64,000 bases of DNA from Arthrobacter sp. CJ23. GTDB taxonomy: Bacteria; Actinomycetota; Actinomycetes; Actinomycetales; Micrococcaceae. The position numbers were made by a program, and so were the translations under genes. The notes under the pieces are model-generated. The model was not told the origin of the DNA and searched no databases. It saw only the letters and a list, made by a program, of their open reading frames with translations. This document shows, piece by piece, positions 41,974 through 50,423 of the stretch. The stretch spans positions 3,410,001 through 3,474,000 of the forward strand of contig NZ_CP102950.1 in NCBI RefSeq assembly GCF_024741795.1. The letters run 5' to 3'. Positions within the stretch are counted from its first letter, which is position 1, and every line of letters begins with the position of its first letter.

Positions 41974-42912
41974 ATGTCCGTCACTACCGAAACCAAGCTC
42001 GAATTCGCCAAGCTCGGCTCCCGCATCGGCGCCGAAATCCGCGGCTTCGACCTCAGCGGAGAGCTCAGCGAGGACACCGTCGCCCAGATCCGGGCCGCCC
42101 TGAACGAGCACAAGGCCTTGGTGTTCCGCGAGGCCAACATCAGCTCCGACGAAGCCCAGGTGGCGTTCGCCAGCCACTTCGGCCCGCTCACCAAGGCCCA
42201 CCCCACCGTGGCGTCCGTGGAGGGCGAGGAGAACGTCCTGCCCGTGGACAGCGAGAACGGTTCGGCCAACAACTGGCACACGGACGTCACGTTCGTGGTC
42301 AATCCGCCGCAGGCCTCCACGCTGCGCAGCATCGACCTTCCCGCCTACGGCGGCGAAACCCTGATTGCGTCCTCGGCCGGCGCGTACGCCGACCTGCCGG
42401 AGGAGCTGCGGAACTTCGCGGACACCCTGTGGGCCATCCACACCAACGACTACGACTACTCCGTGCCCAAGAACCTTGAGCACAAGAACGCCGAGGAGCG
42501 CCGGCAGGAATTCACCCGGCTGAAGTTCGAAACCGCCCACCCCGTGGTGCGGGTCCACCCCCTGACCGGAGAGCGCGGATTGTTCATTGGGGGCTTCGCG
42601 CAACGGCTCAGGATCGTGGGCCTGTCCAACACGGAATCGAAGGACATCATCCGGCTGCTGCAGGCCTATGTGACCCGTCCCGAGAACGTGGTGCGCGTGA
42701 ACTGGGAGCCCAACCAGCTGGTGCTCTTCGACAACCGCATCACCCAGCACTACGCCCCGGACAACTACGACGGCCAGCCGCGCAAGCTCAACCGCGTGAC
42801 CATCGCCGGCGACATCCCCGTGGGCGTGGACGGCAAGCCGAGCCAGGCGCTCAAGGGCGATTCGACCACGTACTCCCCAACGGTCCCGGCGCCGGCTGCG
42901 GCAGCCGCGTAG
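41974..42912 (+). CDS. TauD/TfdA-family Fe(II)/2-oxoglutarate dioxygenase
   Basis: 312 residues. The iron ligands are visible: HTD in NNWHTDVTF, the distal His in ITQHYAPDNY, and a 2-oxoglutarate-binding Arg in RKLNRVTIAG. Enzymes of this family hydroxylate taurine, alkyl sulfates or other acids and release sulfite, sulfate or an aldehyde. Fourth gene of the ABC unit, so its substrate is presumably what the importer brings in. The ATG has AAGGAAAGAA upstream. An Ala/Pro tail ends the protein. Confidence 0.9.
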   Translation: MSVTTETKLEFAKLGSRIGAEIRGFDLSGELSEDTVAQIRAALNEHKALVFREANISSDEAQVAFASHFGPLTKAHPTVASVEGEENVLPVDSENGSANNWHTDVTFVVNPPQASTLRSIDLPAYGGETLIASSAGAYADLPEELRNFADTLWAIHTNDYDYSVPKNLEHKNAEERRQEFTRLKFETAHPVVRVHPLTGERGLFIGGFAQRLRIVGLSNTESKDIIRLLQAYVTRPENVVRVNWEPNQLVLFDNRITQHYAPDNYDGQPRKLNRVTIAGDIPVGVDGKPSQALKGDSTTYSPTVPAPAAAAA

Positions 42913-42956
42913 CGGGCGGATTTAGCACACATGTGTTGTTGTAGCAGCTCCCGTTT

Positions 42957-43022
42957 CCCATCTGGGTCGCATTTGTTGTCGTTTTCAGCGTTCATAACGA
43001 CAACAAATGCGACCCAGTTGGG
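42957..43022. repeat. Large palindromic element between convergent genes
   Basis: Perfect 22-bp arms, 42962-42983 and 42996-43017 (left arm CTGGGTCGCATTTGTTGTCG plus TT), around a 12-bp loop; the arms extend to 27 bp with one mismatch. It lies between the dioxygenase and the aldo/keto reductase stop codons, and its AT-rich inner sequence differs from surrounding DNA. It may be a REP-like dispersed repeat and a bidirectional terminator. Confidence 0.85.
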
Positions 43023-43033
43023 TTAAACGGCGC

Positions 43034-43999
43034 TTAGGGGAGGTCGCCGCCGCGCGCCGCGATCCACAGCCCGTACCACTCGGCACGGGTCATGGCCGAG
43101 GCCACGGCCTCGGCGTCCGCGCACGCCGCGATCCGTCCCGGGTTGGAGGTGCCGATCACCGGGGAAATGCGCGCCGGGTGCTTCATGAGCCAGCCCAGCA
43201 GCACCGCCTCGGCCGTGGCGCCCTTCTCCGCCGCCAGCGCGGCGACCATGGCAGCGGTGGCGGTGTCGGCCGCCGTCGGGCTGTCCGACGGCGAGCCGGA
43301 GTACCGGCCCTGGGCCAGCGAACCGTAGGCCTGCAGTTCGATCCCGTCCCGCTGACAGTGCTCCAGCGTCCCGTGCGGGAAGCTGTGGGCGAGGCCGTCG
43401 TCGTGGTTGACCAGCACGGTGCTTTCCAGCCAGGCGCGGCGGAACAGGCTCATTTCCAGCTGGTTGGCCACGATCGGCACGCCAAGGTGGTCCTGCAGGT
43501 AGCCGATCTGGGCTCCGGACATGTTGGACACGCCCAGCTGCCGCACCTTGCCTTCCGCGATCAGCTGCCCGACGGCGCCCGCCACCTCGCGCACGTCCAA
43601 GAGCGGATCCGGGCGGTGCAGCATCAGGATGTCCACGTAGTCCGTGCGGAGCCTTTGCAGGCTGCCGTTCACCCGCTCCAGGATGCCGTGCCGGCTCAGA
43701 TCGTAGTGCGTGGCCAGGCCCCGTTCACCGAGCCGGATCCCGCACTTGGTCTGCAGCTGGATGGCATCCCGGAGGCCGGGCGTGCTGGCCAGGACCTCGC
43801 CGAAGGCGGCCTCGGACTTGCCGCCGCGGTAGATGTCGGCGTGGTCGAACAAGGCGATGCCGATGGCCCGGGCTGCATCAATGGCGGCAGCGGCCTCGTC
43901 GACCTCGGCCGCGCCGTAACCGTCGGTGCCCCAGGGGCCGCCGAGGCCCATGCACCCGTAGATGAGGCGGCCGGACGCGTGTTCGCTGTGTGCAGTCAT
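43034..43999 (-). CDS. Aldo/keto reductase (YdhF-like)
   Basis: 321 residues with an (alpha/beta)8 barrel. The catalytic tetrad is recognisable: Asp in LFDHADIY, Tyr of the same motif, Lys in KSEAAFG-like GGKSEAAFGE, and His in ILMLHRPDP. The NADPH end contains VIGTSNPGRI. Closest by motif to Escherichia coli YdhF-type oxidoreductases acting on small carbonyls. AAAGAG precedes the ATG. It is downstream, on the same strand, of the alpha-glucosidase operon but separated from it by a hairpin. Confidence 0.88.
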   Translation of the reverse strand: MTAHSEHASGRLIYGCMGLGGPWGTDGYGAAEVDEAAAAIDAARAIGIALFDHADIYRGGKSEAAFGEVLASTPGLRDAIQLQTKCGIRLGERGLATHYDLSRHGILERVNGSLQRLRTDYVDILMLHRPDPLLDVREVAGAVGQLIAEGKVRQLGVSNMSGAQIGYLQDHLGVPIVANQLEMSLFRRAWLESTVLVNHDDGLAHSFPHGTLEHCQRDGIELQAYGSLAQGRYSGSPSDSPTAADTATAAMVAALAAEKGATAEAVLLGWLMKHPARISPVIGTSNPGRIAACADAEAVASAMTRAEWYGLWIAARGGDLP

Positions 44000-44055
44000 T
44001 GTTGAACTCTTTCACTTGATGCCGTCCGAGTCACTGCATGACGCCGGACACGCCG

Positions 44056-44085
44056 GTGGCGGCGCCCCGTCAAGGGCGCCGCCAC
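44056..44085 (-). terminator. Hairpin after the first alpha-glucoside operon
   Basis: Perfect 12-bp stem GTGGCGGCGCCC / GGGCGCCGCCAC with a six-base loop, 24 bases after the GH13 stop. The T-rich side lies on the opposite strand, so efficiency is uncertain. Confidence 0.6.
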
Positions 44086-44109
44086 GCTTTGTTGTCTCGT
44101 AGGGAAGGG

Positions 44110-45861
44110 TCAGCCGAGCAGCCAGGCCGTGGTGTTGGCCGGCAGCCTGCCGGCCTCAAGCGGGCCGCTGCTCTCGACGACGGTTCCTTGCGGGAGTGCC
44201 ACGGCCTTGGTGCCGAAGTTGGTCACCGACTGCCAGCCGTTGGGGCGGGCGAAGTGCAGCACGTCCGCGCTGGCGGTGGGGAGCCATTCCAGTTCCTCGG
44301 CGGCCTGCAGTTCCGAGCGCAGCTCCAGGGCCTTGCGGTACAGCTCCAGGGTGGAGCCGTCCACGCCGTCCTGGGCCTCAACGGAATAACCTGCAAACCA
44401 TTCCGGCTGCGGCAGGTGCGCCTTGCCCTCGCCGAAGCCGTAGGAGGCGCCGTGCGTGGTCCAGGGCAGCGGCACGCGGCAGCCGTCACGGCCGATCTCC
44501 ACGCCCGGGTTGCGGAAGAAGGACGGGTCCTGGCGCTCGGCGTCGGGGATCGCGGCAACCTCCTGCAGCCCCAGTTCCTCGCCCTGGTACAGGTAGGCGG
44601 AACCGGGCAGGGCGAACATCAGCAGCGATGCGGCCCGGGCGCGGCGCAGGCCGAGCTCGATGTCGAGCTCCTCGGCCGGGGCGCCGGCCAGCAGCCATGC
44701 CTTGCCGTCCTGGCCCTTGGGTTCCTTCGCGGTGACGTCCTGGGCGGCGTTGGTCCCCTGGGCGGCCGTGCCGCTGCCCTTGGGCAGTCCGTAGCGCGTG
44801 GCATGGCGGACCACATCGTGGTTGGAGAACACCCAGGTGGAGGATGCCCCCGTGTCCTTGGCGGCCACGAGGTTGTCAGTGATGATCTTCTTGAACTTGG
44901 ATGCCTCGAAGTCGGCCTGCAGGAGGTCGAAGTTGAACGCCTGGCCCAGCCCTTCGGGGCTCGCGTAGCGGGCGCGGCGGCTCTCATGGACCCAGGCCTC
45001 GGCCACCGCGGTGCGCGGCGGGTTGTACTCGTTGAAGAGCTTGCGCCACTCGGCGTAGACCTCGTGGACCTCGTTGCGGTCCCAGAACGGGTGGGAGCCG
45101 TCGACGAAGCCGTCGCCGCCGGCGCTCTTCGCCTCAAGCTCGGCCGTGCTCGGCAGCGGCTCGGACAGGTCCTTGGTCAGCGCGTGGGCCACGTCGATGC
45201 GAAAGCCGTCCACGCCGCGGTCGGACCAGAAGCGCAGGGTCTTCAGGAAGTCCTCGCGGACCTCCGGGTTGGCCCAGTTGAAGTCGGGCTGTTCCTTGGC
45301 GAAGATGTGCATGTACCACTGGCCCGGTGTGCCGTCCGGCTCGGTGATGCGCTCCCAGGCCGGGCCACCGAACACGGATTCCCAGTCGGCCGGCGGCAGT
45401 TCGCCGTTGGCGCCCTTGCCGTCGCGGAAGATGTAGCGTTCACGGGCGGCCGAGCCCTTCGGCGAGGCGAGGGCTTCCTTGAACCATTCGTGCCGGTCCG
45501 AGGAGTGGTTCGGGACGATGTCGGCCACCAATTTGATGCCCGCGGCGTGCAGGGCAGCCACCATCTCGTCGAAGTCCTCAAGGGTTCCGAGTTTCGGGTC
45601 CACGTTACGGTAATCGTCCACGTCGTAGCCGCCGTCAGCGAGGGCTGACGGGTAGAAGGGGCTCAGCCAGGCGGCGTCGATCCCCAGTTCCTTCAGGTAC
45701 GGGACCTTGGCGGTGATGCCCTTGATGTCGCCCAGGCCGTCGCCGTTGGAGTCGGAGAAGCTGCGCGGGTAGATCTGGTAGACCGCGGCCTGGCGCCACC
45801 AGTTGGGATCGGCCATGCGCTCGGAGTCGGTGGGGTGTGCCAGGTGGGCGGTGGTGGACAA
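44110..45861 (-). CDS. GH13 alpha-glucosidase
   Basis: 583 residues from TTG 45861; an ATG 45 bases later (MADPNWWRQ) is the alternative. The catalytic residues in the (beta/alpha)8 barrel are D223 (GFRIDVAHAL), E288 (AVAEAW) and D349 (FSNHDVVRH). Region V reads QPDFN. The DVAH sequence after the nucleophile fits exo-acting alpha-1,4-type glucosidases more than DVIN-type oligo-1,6-glucosidases. No signal peptide, so it cleaves imported disaccharides or oligosaccharides in the cytosol. Last gene of an operon with two permeases and a binding protein. Confidence 0.93.
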   Translation of the reverse strand: MSTTAHLAHPTDSERMADPNWWRQAAVYQIYPRSFSDSNGDGLGDIKGITAKVPYLKELGIDAAWLSPFYPSALADGGYDVDDYRNVDPKLGTLEDFDEMVAALHAAGIKLVADIVPNHSSDRHEWFKEALASPKGSAARERYIFRDGKGANGELPPADWESVFGGPAWERITEPDGTPGQWYMHIFAKEQPDFNWANPEVREDFLKTLRFWSDRGVDGFRIDVAHALTKDLSEPLPSTAELEAKSAGGDGFVDGSHPFWDRNEVHEVYAEWRKLFNEYNPPRTAVAEAWVHESRRARYASPEGLGQAFNFDLLQADFEASKFKKIITDNLVAAKDTGASSTWVFSNHDVVRHATRYGLPKGSGTAAQGTNAAQDVTAKEPKGQDGKAWLLAGAPAEELDIELGLRRARAASLLMFALPGSAYLYQGEELGLQEVAAIPDAERQDPSFFRNPGVEIGRDGCRVPLPWTTHGASYGFGEGKAHLPQPEWFAGYSVEAQDGVDGSTLELYRKALELRSELQAAEELEWLPTASADVLHFARPNGWQSVTNFGTKAVALPQGTVVESSGPLEAGRLPANTTAWLLG

Positions 45862-45929
45862 GAAGATGCTTCTTTCTCGAGTGGGAGTTCGGATGGTTAT
45901 TGTGTTGCCCGGATGCCGGATGTTCCGGA

Positions 45930-46841
45930 TCAGCCCTTGACGGCGCCCTGCGTGACGCCTTCCATGACCCAGCGCTGCGTAAACAGATAGGCGACGATGG
46001 CCGGTGACATTGCCATCAGGTAGGACGCGAAGGACACGTGGTAGTTGTTGCTGAATTGCGTCTGGAACAGGTTTTGCCGTACCGGAAGGGTCTGCAGTGC
46101 CGGGTCGGAGATGATGAGCGAAGGCATCATGAAGTCATTCCAGGCATAGAGGAACGCGAAGATGCCGACTGTTGCACTCATGGGGGCCAGCAGCGGGAAG
46201 ATCAGCTTCCAGAACGTCTGCCAGGTCGTCGCGCCGTCGATACGGGCGCTCTCTTCCAGCTCCATGGGGATCGAGCGCAGGAATGCCGTGAACAGCAGCA
46301 CACTGAAGCTCAGCTGGAACATCGTGGCGAGCAGAATCACGCCCATAGGGTTGTCCAGGCCCAAGCGACCGGTGAGTTGGATTTGCGGCAGCGCTACGAC
46401 CGGGAACGGGATGAACATGGCGGCGAGCAGGTAGAAGAACGAGTAGCGGAAGAGCCGGCGTTCCCAGTTGCGCACGATCGCGTAGGAAGCGAATGCGGCC
46501 AGAACGATTGTCGCGACGACGGTCCCGGCGGTCACCAGCAGTGACATGGCGGCGCCGACGGGGAAGTTCGTCAGCGTCCAGGCCTGCACGAAACCGTCGA
46601 TGCTGAATGGTGCGGGGAACGAGAAGGCGTTGCCGTCGACCGCTTGTCCTTGGGTCTTGAAGGCCATGGAGAGCGTGACGTACAGCGGAAGGAGCACAGT
46701 GACCGAACACAGGATAAGGATGGTGGTGCCGGACCAGTTCACCCGCTCCATCTTCGATTTCGACGGTCGTCGCCCGCGTCCGGCGGTGACGGTCGAGGGG
46801 GTGGAGAGGTCTTCGGCGGCGAGGGTGGATTGTTGGGTCAT
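45930..46841 (-). CDS. Sugar ABC permease, MalG type
   Basis: 303 residues with a polar N-terminus of about 35 residues and six membrane segments. The EAA loop is ELEESARIDGATTWQTFWKLIFPLL, written in parts ELEESARIDGA and FWKLIFPLL, the CUT1 permease mark that contacts the ATPase. Its ATG overlaps the MalF-type stop by one base. The transport partner ATPase is not encoded here. Confidence 0.93.
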   Translation of the reverse strand: MTQQSTLAAEDLSTPSTVTAGRGRRPSKSKMERVNWSGTTILILCSVTVLLPLYVTLSMAFKTQGQAVDGNAFSFPAPFSIDGFVQAWTLTNFPVGAAMSLLVTAGTVVATIVLAAFASYAIVRNWERRLFRYSFFYLLAAMFIPFPVVALPQIQLTGRLGLDNPMGVILLATMFQLSFSVLLFTAFLRSIPMELEESARIDGATTWQTFWKLIFPLLAPMSATVGIFAFLYAWNDFMMPSLIISDPALQTLPVRQNLFQTQFSNNYHVSFASYLMAMSPAIVAYLFTQRWVMEGVTQGAVKG

Positions 46842-47752
46842 CAGAGTGCGTTCCGTCCGCGAGTCAGCGAAAGCTGCAGGAGAGAGATGAGGATTGCGAC
46901 GACGAAGAAGATGGTCGCGTTGGCCATCTGGTAGGCGTAGTCGCCGCCGTTGAAGCCTGAGATGACCGTCATTGAGATGCTTCGCGTTGACGTTCCCGGG
47001 CCGCCGGCTGTCAGGCCGACGATGATGTCGTACGCGTTGAGGAACCCTTTGAAGCCGAGAATGATGTTGATGACTACATAGCCGGCTACAAGGGGCGCTG
47101 TGATCTTCAGGAGTTGCTGGAACTTGCCTGCACCATCGATCTCCGCGGCCTCATACACGTCGGCGGGAATCGAGAGGAGACCTGCGATGTAGATAAGCAG
47201 CGCCCCGGGCACCGCCTGCCAGGCCGTGACAATCACGATTGCGATCCACGCGAGGTTGGGGTTGGCCAGCAGGCTTGTCTCCAGCCACGGGATGCCGGCG
47301 GCCGCGCCTGCCGCGGGCAGAGAGTTCGAGAAGAGGAAATTGAAGACGTACGCGATGATGATGCCGGAGACCACCATTGGAATGACAAAGACTGCCCGCA
47401 GGCCCGTCTTCATCCGGATGCGCGAGTTGAGTCCGATTGCGAGGAGGAATGCGATCACGTTCACCACAAGCACGGTGACGATCGAGAATCCGAAGGTGAA
47501 CAAGTAGCTCTGCAGAATCGCGGGATCGCTGAAGATCGCAATGTAGTTGGTCAGGCCGTTGAACTCCCAGTCACCGATCCCGATTGAATCGGTGAAGCTG
47601 AAGAAGATGCCGATGATGCCGGGAATCGTGATTGCAAGAGTGAACAGCACGAGACTGGGCAGCAGGAACAGGTAGTAGATCGGTTCGACCCGCCGCTTGC
47701 TGCGACGCACCTGGCGATCCCTTCCTGGTCTGATCGATGTGGTGGTGGACAT
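46841..47752 (-). CDS. Sugar ABC permease, MalF type
   Basis: 303 residues, six to seven membrane segments after a basic N-terminus (DRQVRRSKRRVEP). The EAA loop is VYEAAEIDGAGKFQQLLKIT. The ATG at 47752 has AAGGAG at good spacing, while a longer frame upstream overlaps the binding-protein gene and is not coding. Second gene of the operon, 22 bases behind the binding protein. Confidence 0.93.
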   Translation of the reverse strand: MSTTTSIRPGRDRQVRRSKRRVEPIYYLFLLPSLVLFTLAITIPGIIGIFFSFTDSIGIGDWEFNGLTNYIAIFSDPAILQSYLFTFGFSIVTVLVVNVIAFLLAIGLNSRIRMKTGLRAVFVIPMVVSGIIIAYVFNFLFSNSLPAAGAAAGIPWLETSLLANPNLAWIAIVIVTAWQAVPGALLIYIAGLLSIPADVYEAAEIDGAGKFQQLLKITAPLVAGYVVINIILGFKGFLNAYDIIVGLTAGGPGTSTRSISMTVISGFNGGDYAYQMANATIFFVVAILISLLQLSLTRGRNAL

Positions 47753-47774
47753 GTGTCTGGCTCCTTCTTCTGCT

Positions 47775-49040
47775 CTACTGGCGGAACGCCAGCCGAGCCC
47801 AGTCCGCGTCGAGTGTGCGAAGGGTGGATGCAGGATCAGCGCCGAACACGACCGCCTGCGTGTAGTTGAAGATCGGGATCGTGCGGGGCACCAGCACCGA
47901 GGGACCTTGGTAGACCTGGCCCTTGTGGTAGTACTCAACCATCCCCTGGACCCGGGGGTCCGTGGCACCTGAGGCGTCCGCCGTCGGGGTGAAACCCAAC
48001 TGCGACGCGTTGTAGGCGTCGATGATTTCCGGCCGGTACAGGTACTCAAGGAAGTCGTGCGCGGCGTCCTTGTGCTTGGATGCCTCCGGAATCCACGCCG
48101 CGAGATCGACGTTGACGCGTACGCGCAAGTCGTTGGAATCATCGGTCATCGGCAACGGAAAGGTTCCAAGCTTGAGGTCGGGAGACGTCTTGGCAATCTC
48201 GCCGAACGCCCAAGGGCCCTGCAGGTACATGGCGGCCTTGCCTTGCGCAAACGCGAGGTTGCCGTCAGCGTAGCCTCGGCTCGAGGCATCCTTGTTGACA
48301 TAGGTGCCTGCGAGCTTCAGCATCTTCCCGACAGGCTCTTCGAAGTCCTTCTGGAAGGACACAGCCGAGTCCGGCCCGACCTTCGTGCCTTCCTCGGTGA
48401 GCTTCTTGAAGAAATCGATGGTGTCGAGCTGACCACCTACCGAGTAGTCGAACCACCCTTGGCCGATCGTCCAGTCGTCCTTCCACGTGGCGTAGAACGG
48501 TGCCACGCCGGCGGCCTGCAGCTTGTCACACGCCGCGATCAACTCACTCCAGGTCTTCGGTACCTCGATGCCGTGCGCGTCGAAGATCTCCTTGTTGTAG
48601 ATCACGGAGGACGCCATGATCGAATACGGCAAGGCGCTGGTTCGGCCAGGATATGACCCGTACTGCTCCATCAGCGGCTTCAGGTCCGGACGGACACGGC
48701 CGGCGGCATCGGTTCCCGACAGGTCACTCAGGGCACCGCGCTGCACGAACCGGGAGGTTTCCATGTTGTAGTTCGCCAGTGCGATGTCGGGCGGGTTGCC
48801 GCGAACGAAACTCGCGGAGACAACGTCGACCCCTGAGGTGTCCATGACAACCGTGGTCTTGTCCTGCGAGGCGTTGTAGTCGGCGACGAGCTTCGTCATG
48901 AAACCGATGGCCTCCCGCTTGCTGAACGTGAACCGGATGGTCTCCCTGCCCGAGTCCACTGTGCAGCCCGAGAGGAGACCGGCGAGCAGGACCAGACCGA
49001 GACCCATCGCTGCAGTGCGCATGGCGTGCGTTAGTTTCAC
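47775..49040 (-). CDS. Sugar-binding lipoprotein of the first alpha-glucoside importer
   Basis: 421 residues of the family 1 (MalE/UgpB) binding proteins. The signal peptide ends in a lipobox LLSGC (Cys about residue 26). Typical stretches include PYSIMASSVIYNKEIFDAHG, TWSELIAACDKLQAAG, MYLQGPWAFGEIA and FLEYLYRPEIIDAYN. GTG start with AAGGGAG close upstream. The GH13 enzyme and opposite ROK regulator suggest an alpha-glucoside ligand such as a maltose-, trehalulose- or isomaltose-type sugar. Confidence 0.92.
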   Translation of the reverse strand: MKLTHAMRTAAMGLGLVLLAGLLSGCTVDSGRETIRFTFSKREAIGFMTKLVADYNASQDKTTVVMDTSGVDVVSASFVRGNPPDIALANYNMETSRFVQRGALSDLSGTDAAGRVRPDLKPLMEQYGSYPGRTSALPYSIMASSVIYNKEIFDAHGIEVPKTWSELIAACDKLQAAGVAPFYATWKDDWTIGQGWFDYSVGGQLDTIDFFKKLTEEGTKVGPDSAVSFQKDFEEPVGKMLKLAGTYVNKDASSRGYADGNLAFAQGKAAMYLQGPWAFGEIAKTSPDLKLGTFPLPMTDDSNDLRVRVNVDLAAWIPEASKHKDAAHDFLEYLYRPEIIDAYNASQLGFTPTADASGATDPRVQGMVEYYHKGQVYQGPSVLVPRTIPIFNYTQAVVFGADPASTLRTLDADWARLAFRQ

Positions 49041-49081
49041 AGACTCCCTTGTCCCTTCGTCATGCGGCCTCGACAGCCGCG

Positions 49082-49118
49082 TTTATATGTCGAGTAAATT
49101 TTCGCTCCGAATAAACTC
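49082..49118. promoter_or_regulatory. Divergent control region of first sugar operon with ROK operator candidate
   Basis: Minus-strand -10 TATAAA (complement of 49082-49087) is directly followed upstream by the imperfect palindrome GAGTAAATT (49092-49100), nine bases, AATAAACTC (49110-49118), 7 of 9 positions symmetric. Repressor binding would cover the sugar-operon promoter and the ROK gene start region. Confidence 0.55.
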
Positions 49119-49166
49119 TCGATGAGTAATATTGGCATGAGAGCCGGAGAAAGGGCAATACCCGTG

Positions 49167-50387
49167 TCGAAATACGCTCCTGATGTCGCTGGGCGCCCAT
49201 CGAGCCGTGACACCGTCCTTGCCTATGCCTGGGACGCCGGCGAGTTCACCGCCGGCGAGGCCCTGGAGAATGTGGGCCTCACCCGCTCAACCACGATCGA
49301 GGCCCTCGACGCACTGGTGGAGATCGGCCTGCTGAAGGAACTCCCGAACGCCCGAGTTGCCGGGAAGTACCGAACAGGGCGGCCATCGCGCCGGTTTTGC
49401 CTGCGAAGCACAGCGGGCGTCGTGGTGGGCGTGGACGCCGGTCGCGAACACCTCGCAGTCAAAGTCGCGGACTTCGGCGGCACCGAGCTCTCACAGCTTC
49501 GGCAGGCTCTCGACCCCGAGCACGACTCCGCCGAAGAACGGCGAAGCCAGATCGACGCGGCGGTCGGTGCCGCGCTCAGCCAGGCGGGCCGGTCCCGCAG
49601 CGAGGTCCTCGCCATCTGCGCCGGGGTGCCGGCTCCGGTGGACCGTCACGGGCGGTCGCCGGTTCATCCGGATGGCTTCTGGGGGCGCATGAATCCGGAT
49701 CTGGTTGATCTTCTTGCCGAATGGGCGCCTCTCGTCAGGGTGGACAACGACGCATCGCTGGCGGCGGTCGCCGAGGGAAAATCGGGTGCTGCCGCAGGGT
49801 GCAACGATTACGTTGCCCTCCTGGCAGGCGCCCGTCTGGGCTCGGGCGTGGTGGTCGATGGCCGCCTCCTCCGCGGCGCCCACGGCGGCGTGGGGGAAAT
49901 GATCGCCTTCGACCACGTCGTCGGAGTCGGAGCCGCGCACGGTCTTGGGCACCGCGCCGCTGAATGGGCCCGCGACGCGATCGCCGCCGGGGCCGTCGAT
50001 CCGAACGGCGCCATGGCCCAGGTGCCGCCCGAGTCCCTTGACGGCCGCGCCGTGTTGGAGCTGGCCGCGCAGGGCGACCCCGACGCCGGACGCGTCGTGG
50101 CGCGCGTCGGAGCCATGCTCGCCCGGGTGGTGAGCGTGCTCGGAAGCATGTACGATCCGCAGCGGGTCATCATCTGCGGCGCGGTCTCGGCGGGTGTGAG
50201 TTCGATAGTGGAAGCAGCCCGCCGCGCCCTTCCGGACGACCTCCACCTCCCGGCGCCGGACATCATGGTCTCTGAACTCGGAGCCGACGTGGTTGTACAA
50301 GGTGCGGTGACCGCCGCAGGATTGCTGGCCAAGGACCACGCGCTGGATATCTGGCACGCACGATCAGAGGCTCGAGCCAGCAGCTGA
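49167..50387 (+). CDS. ROK-family transcriptional regulator (first sugar operon)
   Basis: 406 residues from GTG 49167, which has AAAGGG at suitable spacing; ATG 49122 and 49137 are upstream options but lie at the operator. The N-terminal winged helix (about 10-75) contains FTAGEALENVGLTRSTTIEAL. The C-terminal ROK domain has VVGVDAGREHLAVKVAD (phosphate-1-like) and VRVDNDASLAAVAE with the Asp of the sugar site. The zinc cluster CxCGxxGC of classical ROK proteins is absent; the corresponding region has no Cys. It is divergent from the operon it probably represses until a sugar binds. Confidence 0.88.
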   Translation, partial: SKYAPDVAGRPSSRDTVLAYAWDAGEFTAGEALENVGLTRSTTIEALDALVEIGLLKELPNARVAGKYRTGRPSRRFCLRSTAGVVVGVDAGREHLAVKVADFGGTELSQLRQALDPEHDSAEERRSQIDAAVGAALSQAGRSRSEVLAICAGVPAPVDRHGRSPVHPDGFWGRMNPDLVDLLAEWAPLVRVDNDASLAAVAEGKSGAAAGCNDYVALLAGARLGSGVVVDGRLLRGAHGGVGEMIAFDHVVGVGAAHGLGHRAAEWARDAIAAGAVDPNGAMAQVPPESLDGRAVLELAAQGDPDAGRVVARVGAMLARVVSVLGSMYDPQRVIICGAVSAGVSSIVEAARRALPDDLHLPAPDIMVSELGADVVVQGAVTAAGLLAKDHALDIWHARSEARASS

Positions 50388-50423
50388 TGCACGGGGCCGT
50401 TTTCTGGTCCGGCATGGAGTTTT

